Shown: positions 1 to 8,330 of the stretch, piece by piece
How positions within the stretch are numbered: the first letter of the stretch is position 1
How the letters are laid out: each line of letters opens with the position of its first letter
NCBI RefSeq assembly: GCF_001006485.1
Contig: NZ_JUET01000003.1
Location: 1 to 64,000, forward strand
DNA from: Tannerella forsythia
GTDB taxonomy: Bacteria > Bacteroidota > Bacteroidia > Bacteroidales > Tannerellaceae
Length of the DNA stretch: 64,000 nt
Direction: 5' to 3'
The notes under the pieces: model-generated
The model's database searches: none
What the model saw: the letters and a program-made list of their open reading frames with translations, nothing else
What the model was told of the DNA's origin: nothing
Translations under genes and position numbers: made by a program

Positions 1-137
1 GTATGAGGATGCTGCGCTCGTTCCGGACGAATGAGCCGACGTTCCAAATCCCGATGGCCGGACTGCCGGCAGGACTGTACTTCGTGCGCGTGGTCAAAAA
101 CGGACAGACGTACACGCAGAAATTGATCAAAAAATGA
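1..137 (+). CDS. C-terminal end of a T9SS type A sorting-domain protein (5' truncated)
   Basis: Only the last 44 codons are in the window, read from base 3 to the TGA at 135-137. The visible tail has the strand pattern of a T9SS type A C-terminal domain: 'GLPAGLYFVRVVKNG' followed by 'QKLIKK' and stop. That domain directs proteins exported by Sec through the type IX secretion system to the cell surface. The terminal Lys-Leu-Ile-Lys-Lys matches the known ending of secreted proteases (KLIKK proteases) of Tannerella forsythia. The enzymatic part lies upstream of the window, so the cargo type cannot be told. Confidence 0.85.
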   Translation, partial: MRMLRSFRTNEPTFQIPMAGLPAGLYFVRVVKNGQTYTQKLIKK

Positions 138-256
138 GAAAAGTGAAAAGTGAGAAACGAAAAGTGAAAAGTGATGCCCTTCGGGCGTTGAATTGTTGAA
201 CTGTTGAGTTGTTTGATTGTTGGATGGAAGCTGATGGCTGAATACTGACCGATAAA

Positions 257-357
257 TTACATCAGGCTTACAGCCCTCCGAACAAGGTTGGACGGGACCC
301 CACCCTTACGGGATGGGGCTGAAATATATCGGGTTTGCAGCCCTTTCGGGTAATGGT
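257..357 (+). repeat. Dispersed GC-rich repeat, copy A
   Basis: It begins TTACATCAGGCTTACAGCCC. Other conserved blocks are a CCCCAC...TTACGGG...TGGGGCTGAA core and a closing GCAGCCCTTTCGGG. The same blocks in the same order occur on the opposite strand at about 664-766, so this is a repeat family and not chance. Internal self-complementarity (CCCCA...TGGGG; GGGCT...AGCCC) suggests a folded RNA or DNA hairpin. No function can be assigned. Confidence 0.6.
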
Positions 358-415
358 TATGTACAGGGTACACGGTGTCCGAATGCAAATTTCGCAAATG
401 AACGCAGTACGCACC

Positions 416-443
416 GTAGAGACGCAATGATTTGCGTCTCTAC
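416..443. repeat. Perfect inverted repeat, 12-bp arms, 4-nt loop
   Basis: GTAGAGACGCAA (416-427), loop TGAT, TTGCGTCTCTAC (432-443). The arms are perfectly complementary. There is no T-tract, so it is not a standard terminator. The arm resembles the GTAGAGACG-type short dispersed palindromes seen in several bacterial genomes (from memory). Confidence 0.7.
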
Positions 444-456
444 GACATGTACCCCT

Positions 457-524
457 GTCATTCCGAACGCCGTGAGGAATCCCGCGAGGAAGAGGAAAGA
501 TTCATCGCTGACGCTCTGAATGAC
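457..524. repeat. Imperfect inverted repeat of a GTCATTC...GAATC module
   Basis: GTCATTCCGAACGCCGTGAG followed by GAATC (457-481) recurs in inverted, diverged form at 499-524 (GATTCATCGCTGACGCTCTG, then AATGAC). A third partial copy (CTCTGAATGACAGG) ends near 548. This is probably a dispersed intergenic repeat able to form a long imperfect hairpin. Confidence 0.5.
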
Positions 525-663
525 AAGGAAAGTGCTCTGAATGACAGGGTAGAGGAAAGGGCAGTTCATGTAGGGGCAAACCTCTGTGTTCAACCGTCAT
601 AACGCCGATATGCACATCCCCCTTTCCCCCCTTCCAAGGAGGAATGCGGAACTGACGGCTGAC

Positions 664-766
664 TGCTGTAAGAGCCCTGAAAGGGCGTGTTAATTCAGCC
701 CAATGCGAAGCGCTGGGGAAAAAGGCATCGCGTCTCGGCGAAGGGCTGTAAGCCTGACGTAACCCT
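664..766 (-). repeat. Dispersed GC-rich repeat, copy B (inverted)
   Basis: Read on the minus strand it starts TTACGTCAGGCTTACAGCCC, then CCCCAGCGCTTCGCATTGGG, then GCCCTTTCAGGGCT. This is the same block order as copy A at 257-357, with a more diverged middle. The two copies face each other about 300 bp apart. Confidence 0.6.
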
Positions 767-929
767 TGTCGTACATTCGTACGTTCATTATTAATGGTAA
801 ACGCCGAACCGTGTATCGCGTAATTTGGGTTCAATCATCCCGAAAAAGATTGGGAAGCGAGGCTTAAAGCAACAGCGGAATCACCTCTGCTACAATTATC
901 GTTTTTTGACTGGGGGGCTTGGAAATCAA

Positions 930-974
930 AAACAGATACTTGACTTTGGATTATCAATTGTCAAGCATCTGTTT
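930..974 (-). terminator. Hairpin downstream of the alkaline phosphatase gene
   Basis: The 15-bp arms 930-944 and 960-974 pair with one G-U wobble (AAACAGATACTTGAC with GTCAAGCATCTGTTT). It lies 38 bp past the phosphatase stop, reading minus. On the minus strand the stem ends in GTTTTTGA, a modest U-tract. This is the likely terminator of the 3879-1013 pair. Confidence 0.65.
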
Positions 975-1012
975 GTTGGCTCTATGCCGTTTTATCGGAC
1001 GGCAATGAATTT

Positions 1013-2704
1013 TTATTTCAAATAGTCGGTAATCGTACGAGGCAGGTAAAAGGTTTCGTTCTTGTCGACATAGACGATCACCGTCTGCAGCCGCATTTCT
1101 TCTTTTCCTTTCTTGCCCAGTTTGACAATGTTCGTATAAGGCGTGATGGTGAGCTGTTTTTTCTTGTTTTTCACCACCAGTGTGGGGTTTTCTTTTTCCG
1201 TAGCCGGAGGCAATATGGAATACGTATAGCCTTTCAGCACTTCGGTATGCGGTGCGAAGTTGGCGTCGGTCAGCTCGTCCAATTTGCCCGTCAGCCCCAC
1301 GGCGGCGGTCATATAATGGTTCAGCTCAATATTCGTATGCATTCCCATAGGCAGAGTACCTGCCGGATGATAGGCCGCCAGAAGTACATCTTCGCCCGTA
1401 TGGCCGTTTGTTGTAAAGCCGAAGCATGTTTTCGAGGTAATCAGTTTGGCAATGAACCCATTCAGCGAGCTGCTGTAGAGCGATGCAAGTGCTTCTTTCT
1501 CACTGCGTTCGTTCTCAGAGATCGGACTGTTCTTGTAGCCTTTGCAATGATAGAGACTCTGGAGTTCTTCGTCGGTCAATTCAAAGCCGGCATATTGGCG
1601 GAAAATCTCCTGCACGGCCGAAGACGGTTGTTCGTTGAGCTTCTTGGCAAATCCGTCGGCCGAGAGTTTGATTTGTGTAACGGTTCCGAACAGCTGATCT
1701 TTCGTGAGTTTGTCGTATCCTTTGCAGTCGCGGCGTCCGAGGCTGAACCCGCTGTTTCCATGGTCGGATACCATCACAACGAGCGTATGGCCGTCGCGGC
1801 GTGCAAAATCGAACGCTACGCGGCACGCCTTGTCGAAAGCCAGATAATCGGTCAGCATGCCCACCGGATCGTTGCCGTGCGCTGCCCAGTCTACTTTACT
1901 TCCTTCTACCATCAGGAAGAAACCGTTTTCGTTCTTCGAGAGTTTGTCTAATGCTTTTTTCGTCATCTCTTCGATGGACGGTTGTTGTGCCGGGTCGCGG
2001 TCGATGTCATACGCCATATCGCGGTCGCCGAACAGGGCCCACATTTTATTCGAGTTGTCGCTGCGCATTCCGGCCATGTCGTTACGGTATACATTGTATC
2101 CGTTTGCTTTCAGATAAGCTTCGCCGGCTTCGTCGAGCAGCGAAGTGCCTCCGCCAATAACTACATCAATATCGTTATGTACCATCTGCGGAGCGATCCA
2201 TTCGTAACGTTTGCGGCTGTAACTGTGCGCCGAGCAGTCGGCCGGTGTTGCGTGCGTAAATTCACAGGTGAAGACTAATCCCGTAGCCTTGTGTTGCACA
2301 AGTTTCATGGCTTCTAACAGCGTCGTCATCGGCTGGTAGGCGCGTTTCGGGTCCATCGGATAAATGTCATTTCCGGGATCATGCGGCGGATAGGTCGCCA
2401 CATAGCCTGTACGACTGGGGTGACCGGTCATATAGCATGAAGTGGTTGGTGCCGAGTCGCCGATCGGAGCGTTCGACGAGTGTGTGCGTACCGTACCACA
2501 GATGTAAGGGTCGATAGCCAGCTTGGGCATGTCAGGGTTCATGTACCACTGATACCAGCGGGCGGTAGAGATCGTGGCCAGCGACGTCCCGTCAGGGATC
2601 AAGACAATCAGGTTTTTAACCGGTTTTACCTGTTCCGGTTCCATAGCGCGGGCTTGCCATGCAAGACATGCCAGCAAGACCAAAAAAACTGTTTTTTTCA
2701 TCAT
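1013..2704 (-). CDS. Secreted alkaline phosphatase (PhoA family)
   Basis: This 563-aa phosphomonoesterase has a signal peptide at 1-20, so the enzyme is periplasmic or surface exposed. Alkaline phosphatase signatures appear in order: IPDG with metal ligand D38; D83-S84-A85, the place of the phosphorylated serine; THATPA near 150; the EGSKVDWAAHGND metal loop (E267, D272, H276); SDHG with D314 and H315; and a late NGHTGED histidine. The ATG start overlaps the stop of the upstream M24 gene by 4 nt, so the two are translationally coupled. Its role is probably phosphate scavenging; the substrate is unknown. The C-terminal roughly 100 residues extend past the catalytic core. Confidence 0.9.
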   Translation of the reverse strand: MMKKTVFLVLLACLAWQARAMEPEQVKPVKNLIVLIPDGTSLATISTARWYQWYMNPDMPKLAIDPYICGTVRTHSSNAPIGDSAPTTSCYMTGHPSRTGYVATYPPHDPGNDIYPMDPKRAYQPMTTLLEAMKLVQHKATGLVFTCEFTHATPADCSAHSYSRKRYEWIAPQMVHNDIDVVIGGGTSLLDEAGEAYLKANGYNVYRNDMAGMRSDNSNKMWALFGDRDMAYDIDRDPAQQPSIEEMTKKALDKLSKNENGFFLMVEGSKVDWAAHGNDPVGMLTDYLAFDKACRVAFDFARRDGHTLVVMVSDHGNSGFSLGRRDCKGYDKLTKDQLFGTVTQIKLSADGFAKKLNEQPSSAVQEIFRQYAGFELTDEELQSLYHCKGYKNSPISENERSEKEALASLYSSSLNGFIAKLITSKTCFGFTTNGHTGEDVLLAAYHPAGTLPMGMHTNIELNHYMTAAVGLTGKLDELTDANFAPHTEVLKGYTYSILPPATEKENPTLVVKNKKKQLTITPYTNIVKLGKKGKEEMRLQTVIVYVDKNETFYLPRTITDYLK

Positions 2705-3879
2705 GTTAAAGAAATTATTTGTTCCTCAAATCGAGTCAATTTTTCAAGTCCCTCCGTCGTAACACGGAAGCTGTTTTCAATGCCTACGGCTCCCGAGCCT
2801 TCGATCACGAACTTCGGCTCGAAGGCAAAGACCATATCGGGTTGCAAGACTTCTTTCGAACGCGGTGTGAGTACGGGGAGCTCATTGATTTCGAGTCCGA
2901 TGCCGTGACCGACAAACCTGGCCTGCTGGCGTATGCCCATGAAGCAGTCCGCCAGTCCGGCTTTCTCTGCCATCGAGCGGGCTAACTGATACAGCTCGGC
3001 GCAAGCTGTTCCGACCCGCGCGGTCGCCTCTACGGCCGCCTGTATGTCGAGCGCCGTTTGATGAGCGCGATATGCCTTATCGGACAGTCGACCGACGGAA
3101 AATGCCCGTGTCATATCCGTCTGGTAAGGCGTATAGTTTCCGGCCATATCGATCAGGATGGCTGTGCCGTCGGTCAGCGGCGTACCATTAGCGCCGATGG
3201 GGCAAATAGCCGTCTGTCCTGCTCCGCCAAGCGCGAAATCGAAAGGTGAAGAGGCGGCGGCATTTCGTCCGGCCAGCACGCTTCCCATAAAAATGCTCAT
3301 GTTGGGGCCGTAGGTGCGGAACAGTCCGATGGAGCCGTTGAGCCGCATTCGGTGTTCAATCTCCACCTGCAACTCCAGATCGGTCATTCCCATGCGAAAA
3401 CAAGAAGGGATTTCAGCGTAGGTGGTTGCATGTCGTTCGGCCGAGTAACGCATCTGCTCCAGCTCCCAGGGGGTCTTTACCATTCTTACAGTGCGCATCA
3501 GCGTGGAGGCATTGCCTGTCTCAACAAGAGAGAAGAGCGTAGCCAGACGCATATAATCGTTGTAAGAGAGTCCGTCGGCTTCGAGCATGAGTCTTTGAGG
3601 GAGTGGCCGGCCCTGCGCCTTGAAACAGGCGGTGATATCGTCCGGTCGGCGGATAAATATTGCCTGTTCGCCTGCAAAATCGATCGGACGCTTTACGAAA
3701 GACTGTGTTTCTCCTTCGGCCGATAAATAGAAATAGCCGTTGAAGACGTACCCGGTCATGTAATAGATATTTACTTCGGAGGCCAGTAAGAGACCTTCCA
3801 TTCCTGCCCGAACGAGCGCTTCCTGTACCTTCTTTCGCCTGATCAAAAGATCGTCGACCAATGTGCTTCCTGTCATCAT
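2701..3879 (-). CDS. M24 family metallopeptidase (Xaa-Pro aminopeptidase type)
   Basis: This 392-aa protein has a creatinase/prolidase-like N-terminal domain (about 1-145) and a pita-bread M24 catalytic domain (about 150-390). All five dinuclear metal ligands are visible: D244 (ILIDMAG), D255 (TDMTR), H324 (VGHGIG), E354 (FAFEPKF) and E368 (GIENS). No signal peptide is seen, so it should be cytoplasmic and remove N-terminal residues before proline in peptides. It is first gene of a two-gene unit with the phosphatase. A TATCTTTG box lies 27 bp upstream. Confidence 0.85.
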   Translation of the reverse strand: MMTGSTLVDDLLIRRKKVQEALVRAGMEGLLLASEVNIYYMTGYVFNGYFYLSAEGETQSFVKRPIDFAGEQAIFIRRPDDITACFKAQGRPLPQRLMLEADGLSYNDYMRLATLFSLVETGNASTLMRTVRMVKTPWELEQMRYSAERHATTYAEIPSCFRMGMTDLELQVEIEHRMRLNGSIGLFRTYGPNMSIFMGSVLAGRNAAASSPFDFALGGAGQTAICPIGANGTPLTDGTAILIDMAGNYTPYQTDMTRAFSVGRLSDKAYRAHQTALDIQAAVEATARVGTACAELYQLARSMAEKAGLADCFMGIRQQARFVGHGIGLEINELPVLTPRSKEVLQPDMVFAFEPKFVIEGSGAVGIENSFRVTTEGLEKLTRFEEQIISLT

Positions 3880-3905
3880 TGCCTGGTTTTAGAAATCATC
3901 GACCG

Positions 3906-3913
3906 CAAAGATA
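3906..3913 (-). promoter_or_regulatory. -7 promoter box for the M24-phosphatase pair
   Basis: CAAAGATA on the plus strand reads TATCTTTG on the minus strand, a perfect match to the Bacteroidetes -7 box TAnnTTTG. It is 27 bp upstream of the M24 start. No clear -33 TTG was found at the usual 19-21 bp. Confidence 0.6.
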
Positions 3914-4038
3914 TAAATTTTTTTTTGTGCTGTTTGAAGAATGCTGTGTTTTTGTGGCATCCATTCAAATGAGAAAAGAAACAAGAACAAAACAGATAAA
4001 AAATATCGGATTTCTTTATAGGGTTTTGAAAAGATTTG

Positions 4039-4046
4039 TATCTTTG
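4039..4046 (+). promoter_or_regulatory. -7 promoter box for the DUF4870-like gene
   Basis: TATCTTTG, a perfect -7 box, lies 67 bp before the ATG at 4114. A -33 TTTG at proper spacing is not evident. Confidence 0.55.
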
Positions 4047-4113
4047 CGGAAATTCTGATTGGAAACAATTATATACATATATTATAGTATTAACTTTTAA
4101 AAAATAGTTTAGT

Positions 4114-4452
4114 ATGTCACAAGAAAACTTTACCGCAGATCCGCAAGATGTACAGGCTAACAAAGTAATGGCCATCCTTGCTTATTTTGGACTTCTCGTT
4201 TTTGTTCCGCTGTTTGCCGCTAAGGAATCGCGTTTTGCACGTTTCCATACGAATCAGGGGCTTATTCTTCTTATTGCAGGATTCGTGATTTGGTTACTAT
4301 CCACGGTATTGACATTCGTGTCTCCTTTTTTCGGCATTATCGGTCTCTTGAACTTTGTAATCCTTATTTTTGCCATTATCGGGATTATCAATGCCGCTAA
4401 AGGTGAAATGAAAGAGCTTCCGTTGGTCGGTAAATTCAGGATCATTAAGTAA
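4114..4452 (+). CDS. DUF4870/Tic20-like small membrane protein
   Basis: This 112-aa protein has an early amphipathic segment (about 20-40), the short loop 'ARFHTNQGL' and two strongly hydrophobic helices (about 48-70 and 73-92). The layout KVMAILAYFG...FHTNQGLIL... is characteristic of the DUF4870/Tic20-like family of bacterial membrane proteins of unknown function. It stands alone: its own promoter box is upstream and a terminator follows. The family call is by eye; no catalytic residues are known. Confidence 0.75.
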   Translation: MSQENFTADPQDVQANKVMAILAYFGLLVFVPLFAAKESRFARFHTNQGLILLIAGFVIWLLSTVLTFVSPFFGIIGLLNFVILIFAIIGIINAAKGEMKELPLVGKFRIIK

Positions 4453-4479
4453 ACATATTTCATCACTACAAAGAAAAGG

Positions 4480-4521
4480 GCTGTCTCGGGAAATACGAAT
4501 CTTCGGGACAGCTTTTTTTTT
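4480..4521 (+). terminator. Rho-independent terminator after the DUF4870-like gene
   Basis: GCTGTC(T)CGGG (4480-4490) pairs with CTTCGGGACAGC (4501-4512) through a GCTGTC/GACAGC stem. Nine T follow. It ends 4 bp before the convergent YigZ-like stop codon and may work on both strands. Confidence 0.75.
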
Positions 4522-4524
4522 GAG

Positions 4525-5160
4525 TTATAAAGACTCTTTTTTATCGTCAATTGTTAATTGTTCGTCGTCTTTTAGATAAGCACCTTCGATCATCAACAAA
4601 CGGCTCTTTAATATCTCTTCCCGGCTTTGACGGATACGGAGTGTCATCTCGCAATTTGTTTCGAATGTTTGTGAAACGATCGCAGGTTGCATATCTTTCA
4701 CCACCCGCATGATATCCTTCAAAGAAGGATATTCGAATACCACAGTACATTCCGCATCTACCGTACGCTCTTCTACTTCGGCGGCAGCAATCGCTTCGGC
4801 AGCGGCCGAACGATAAGCAACTATCAGGCCGCTTGTGCCAAGTTTGATGCCCCCAAAATAGCGCACGACGATCACGAGGATATCCGTCAGTCCTTTCGAA
4901 TTGATCTGTCCGAGTATCGGTTTGCCGGCTGTCGATGAAGGCTCTCCGTCGTCGTTGGATCGAAAGGTGGTTCGATCGGCACCCAACATATAAGCCCAGC
5001 AGACATGACGCGCATCATAATATTTCTTTCGGCAGGCCTCCACCTGCAACTTAGCCTCTTCGGGGGTACGCACAGGGATGGCGAACGATAAAAAACGGCT
5101 GCGTTTCTCCGTATAATAGCCTTCGCTTGTGGCACGAATAGTTTTGTATAGATCGGACAT
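4525..5160 (-). CDS. YigZ/IMPACT family protein
   Basis: This 211-aa protein has an N-terminal UPF0029/Impact domain with the family core RKKYYDARHVCWAYMLG, then FRSNDDGEPSSTAGKPILGQ (about 20-115). A ferredoxin-like DUF1949-type C-terminal domain follows. Family members are linked to translation or stress (eukaryotic IMPACT) and to proline peptidase-like activity, but the bacterial role is not settled. It is last gene of the run from 10639 down to 4525, 41 bp after the 72-aa gene. Confidence 0.85.
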   Translation of the reverse strand: MSDLYKTIRATSEGYYTEKRSRFLSFAIPVRTPEEAKLQVEACRKKYYDARHVCWAYMLGADRTTFRSNDDGEPSSTAGKPILGQINSKGLTDILVIVVRYFGGIKLGTSGLIVAYRSAAAEAIAAAEVEERTVDAECTVVFEYPSLKDIMRVVKDMQPAIVSQTFETNCEMTLRIRQSREEILKSRLLMIEGAYLKDDEQLTIDDKKESL

Positions 5161-5201
5161 CGGTTGCGGTTATCCTTCTCGTTGTTTTTTTTGTCAGCAG
5201 G

Positions 5202-5420
5202 TCAGTCCGGAATGTGCATCTGCTGTTCTTCCGAATAGGCGCGGAAGTCTTTCATGATTTCTTCGATCTCTTCGATAAAACGCGAATCTTTCACCTTGTC
5301 TTTAACATTTTCGTAATAAGTTTCGATGGCAGGAAGTGCACAAATATCCTGACCGCGCAACAGAAAGTAGGGCTCGTCCTTCTCGTTGCATTGCTTGATC
5401 ATCTGTATCGGATTCTTCAT
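5202..5420 (-). CDS. Small hypothetical protein (72 aa)
   Basis: This acidic, soluble 72-residue protein has no signal peptide or membrane segment. Its C-terminal half is predicted helical and charged (KDKVKDSRFIEEIEEIMKDF). I do not recognise a family. It looks real because it sits 4 bp after the uvrA stop, has a normal ATG, and is co-oriented between uvrA and the YigZ-like gene. A role as an accessory to either neighbour would be a guess. Confidence 0.65.
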   Translation of the reverse strand: MKNPIQMIKQCNEKDEPYFLLRGQDICALPAIETYYENVKDKVKDSRFIEEIEEIMKDFRAYSEEQQMHIPD

Positions 5421-5424
5421 CTTT

Positions 5425-8298
5425 TTATTTCATATTATTATTGTCAGATAGTTCTTCTTTTAAAAACGGTGCTGTAAAACTCTTTGTCCGCGCTTTTACC
5501 AACGCTTCCGGTGTTCCGGTAAACAGTATCTGTCCGCCTTGTTTTCCGCCGTCAGGGCCCATGTCGATTAAATAGTCGGCACATTTGATGATGTCCAGAT
5601 TATGCTCGATCACGATGATCGTGTTTCCTTTGTCGACAAGTTTGTTCAGCACGTCCAGAAGTACGCGGATATCTTCAAAATGCAATCCTGTAGTCGGTTC
5701 GTCCAGAATATAGAGTGTACGTCCCGTATCGCGCTTTGACAGTTCGGCCGCAAGTTTCACCCGTTGACTTTCCCCTCCCGATAAGGTTGTCGAAGGTTGT
5801 CCCAGCTTGATGTATCCCAGTCCCACATCTTGCAGCACCTTGATTTTATTGAGAATAGAAGGTATGTTTTCAAAAAACTCGACAGCCATGTTGATGGTCA
5901 TATCCAGCACGTCTGCGATGGATTTGCCGCGATAGCGTACTTCCAGCGTCTCACGATTATAACGTTTGCCGTGGCAATCTTCGCAAGGAGCCAATACGTC
6001 GGGCAAGAAGTTCATTTCAATCGTTTTATATCCGTTCCCTTTGCAAGTCTCGCATCGCCCTCCCGACACGTTGAACGAGAAACGTCCGGGTTTATACCCG
6101 CGTATCTTCGCCTCGGGCAGTTCGACAAACAGGTTACGAATATCCGAAAACACTCCGGTATACGTAGCCGGATTACTGCGAGGAGATCGTCCTATCGGCG
6201 ACTGATCCACATCCACCACCTTATCGATATGTTCCAATCCTTCGACTGACTGATAGCTGAGAGGCGAGCGGTGCGAACGGTAGAAATGTCTGCTCAGGAT
6301 CGGTTGCAAGGTCGCATTGATCAGGGTTGATTTTCCACTTCCCGAAACGCCGGTGACGCAAATCAGCGTACCTAGCGGGAACGAGACATCGACCTTCTTC
6401 AGGTTATTCCCTGTAGCTCCTTTTAACACAAGCCAATGGCCGTTCCCTTTACGGCGAACGGCCGGTACATCGATCGATCTTTTTCCGTTCAAGTATGAAG
6501 ACGTCAGCGTGTCGGTTGCGATCATTTCTTGCGGAGTACCGGCAAAGACGACTTCGCCGCCCAGACGACCGGCCTTAGGCCCCATATCAACTACGTAATC
6601 GGCATTCAACATCATGTCTTTGTCATGTTCCACGACAATCACAGAGTTACCCATGTCACGCAATTCCTTGAGTGAGTCAATGAGCCGTTTGTTATCTCGC
6701 TGATGTAGTCCGATGCTCGGTTCGTCGAGGATATACAGCACATTGACTAATCGGCTGCCGATCTGCGTAGCCAGTCGGATACGCTGACTCTCTCCCCCGG
6801 AGAGGGTGGACGAAGGTCGGTTCAAGGACAAGTAATCAAGGCCGACTTCCAGAATAAATTCAAGCCGGGAACGAATCTCTTTCAATATCTCCACCGCAAT
6901 TTGCTGTTGCACGGGCGACATTTTCTTCTCTATCCTGTTTACCCATCGGGCTAACTCGGCTATATCCATCTGAGCCAGCTCGGCAATATTCTTGCCATCG
7001 ATACGATAATGAAGGGCTTCTTTATTCAGGCGTTGCCCATGACATTCGGGACATTCCGTCATGCTGATAAACTGCTCTGCCCATTTCTGCGCCGAAGCCG
7101 GAGCATCATCGTCCTGCTGCATCAGGATATATTTGACAACTCCTTCGTAAGCATAAAGATAGCCGGAATTTCCCATCGATTCGTTCCGAATATGAATCCT
7201 CTCTTCGGTACCGTTCATAATCTCATCCATCGCTTCTTCGGGAATCTCTTTAATAGGTGTTTTGATCGTGACACCATGTTTTTCGCAAAGTGCTTCGATC
7301 TGCCAGAAAATGAGTGACTTTTTATATTTCCCTAATGCCACGATACCTCCGTTATAAATGCTCATGGAAGGGTCCGGGACAATTTTTTTCATGTCCAGAA
7401 TATTCACTTCTCCGAGTCCTTTGCAGCGTGGGCATGCTCCATGCGGGGAATTGAACGAGAAGTTATGCGGTGCCGGTTCACTGTAGGATAGTCCTGTCAC
7501 AGGGCACATCAGTCGCCGGCTGTAATACCGCGTCTCGTCACGGTCGGCATCCAGCAGGAGGATCAATCCATCGCCTTGCTTCATTGCCGTACGGAGACTT
7601 TCTTTCAGGCGTTGCCCGTCGGTTGCGGAAACAATCATCTTGTCGACCACTACCTCGATGCTGTGCATCTTATAACGATCCAACTTCATGCCGTGACGTA
7701 TCTCCTGCAACTCGCCATCGACACGAACATGCAGATAACCTTTCTTGCGTATCTGTTCGAACAGTTCCTTGTAGTGTCCCTTTCGGTTGCGCACTAACGG
7801 AGCCAGTATATAGGTTTTCTTGCCTTTGTATTCTTGAAAGATCCGTTCCAAGATTTGTTCTTCGGTATACTTGACCATCTTTTCGCCGCTCAGATACGAA
7901 TAGGCATCGCCGGCACGTGCATAGAGCAGACGTAAGAAGTCGTATACCTCGGTGGTCGTCCCGACCGTTGAACGCGGGTTTCGGTTCGTCGTTTTCTGTT
8001 CGATCGAGATCACCGGACTCAATCCGGTGATCTTATCTACATCGGGACGTTCGATCACCCCTAAGAAATTTCGTGCATACGCCGAGAACGTATCGATATA
8101 ACGTCGTTGCCCTTCGGCAAAGATCGTATCGAACGCCAACGACGATTTACCGCTTCCACTCATCCCAGTGATCACGGATAAACTGTTACGGGGCAGTACG
8201 ACATCAATATTTTTCAGGTTGTGAACACGTGCTCCCCAGACGCCGATACTTCCCCTTTCGATCTGCTCGCTTTGACTATTTTCTTTTTTTTTCGCCAT
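5425..8298 (-). CDS. uvrA: Excinuclease ABC subunit A
   Basis: This is the 957-aa DNA damage-recognition ATPase of UvrABC nucleotide excision repair. It is full length for the family, with two ABC modules: Walker A GMSGSGKS near 45 and GVSGSGKS near 650. LSGGESQR signatures precede each ILDEP Walker B. The UvrB-binding and insertion regions lie between. Zinc modules are visible: CPRCKGLG, CPECHGQR, CETCKGNG, CEDCHGKR. In the first module the expected CxxC reads CPVTG, so one cysteine is threonine. It follows the lytic transglycosylase gene by 32 bp in the same operon. Confidence 0.95.
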   Translation of the reverse strand: MAKKKENSQSEQIERGSIGVWGARVHNLKNIDVVLPRNSLSVITGMSGSGKSSLAFDTIFAEGQRRYIDTFSAYARNFLGVIERPDVDKITGLSPVISIEQKTTNRNPRSTVGTTTEVYDFLRLLYARAGDAYSYLSGEKMVKYTEEQILERIFQEYKGKKTYILAPLVRNRKGHYKELFEQIRKKGYLHVRVDGELQEIRHGMKLDRYKMHSIEVVVDKMIVSATDGQRLKESLRTAMKQGDGLILLLDADRDETRYYSRRLMCPVTGLSYSEPAPHNFSFNSPHGACPRCKGLGEVNILDMKKIVPDPSMSIYNGGIVALGKYKKSLIFWQIEALCEKHGVTIKTPIKEIPEEAMDEIMNGTEERIHIRNESMGNSGYLYAYEGVVKYILMQQDDDAPASAQKWAEQFISMTECPECHGQRLNKEALHYRIDGKNIAELAQMDIAELARWVNRIEKKMSPVQQQIAVEILKEIRSRLEFILEVGLDYLSLNRPSSTLSGGESQRIRLATQIGSRLVNVLYILDEPSIGLHQRDNKRLIDSLKELRDMGNSVIVVEHDKDMMLNADYVVDMGPKAGRLGGEVVFAGTPQEMIATDTLTSSYLNGKRSIDVPAVRRKGNGHWLVLKGATGNNLKKVDVSFPLGTLICVTGVSGSGKSTLINATLQPILSRHFYRSHRSPLSYQSVEGLEHIDKVVDVDQSPIGRSPRSNPATYTGVFSDIRNLFVELPEAKIRGYKPGRFSFNVSGGRCETCKGNGYKTIEMNFLPDVLAPCEDCHGKRYNRETLEVRYRGKSIADVLDMTINMAVEFFENIPSILNKIKVLQDVGLGYIKLGQPSTTLSGGESQRVKLAAELSKRDTGRTLYILDEPTTGLHFEDIRVLLDVLNKLVDKGNTIIVIEHNLDIIKCADYLIDMGPDGGKQGGQILFTGTPEALVKARTKSFTAPFLKEELSDNNNMK

Positions 8299-8330
8299 AA
8301 TTATTTACTGAAACATTCCGTAGCCGGTAT

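Larger units (their letters stand above)
138..929. other. Non-coding, repeat-rich intergenic region
   Basis: About 800 bp with no convincing gene on either strand. The open frames here are short, lack family resemblance and follow the repeats. The region is a patchwork of short repeated modules, listed separately: two diverged inverted copies of a roughly 100-bp repeat, a perfect 12-bp-arm palindrome, and an imperfect inverted repeat. It also has short direct repetition at the start (GTGAAAAGTGA twice). Such mosaics are typical of dispersed non-coding repeats in Bacteroidales chromosomes. Confidence 0.7.

Noticed and set aside
820-850. GGGTTCAATCATCCC resembling a tRNA T-arm
   Set aside because: No acceptor, D or anticodon stems can be formed around it; not a tRNA.
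138-929. Possible CRISPR or insertion sequence in the repeat-rich first kilobase
   Set aside because: Repeats are few, differ in length, and occur inverted, without regular spacers; no transposase or cas gene is present.
1247-1951. Plus-strand frame of 234 codons inside the alkaline phosphatase region
   Set aside because: Antisense shadow of a well-supported enzyme gene; Cys/His/Arg-rich composition is typical of such shadows.
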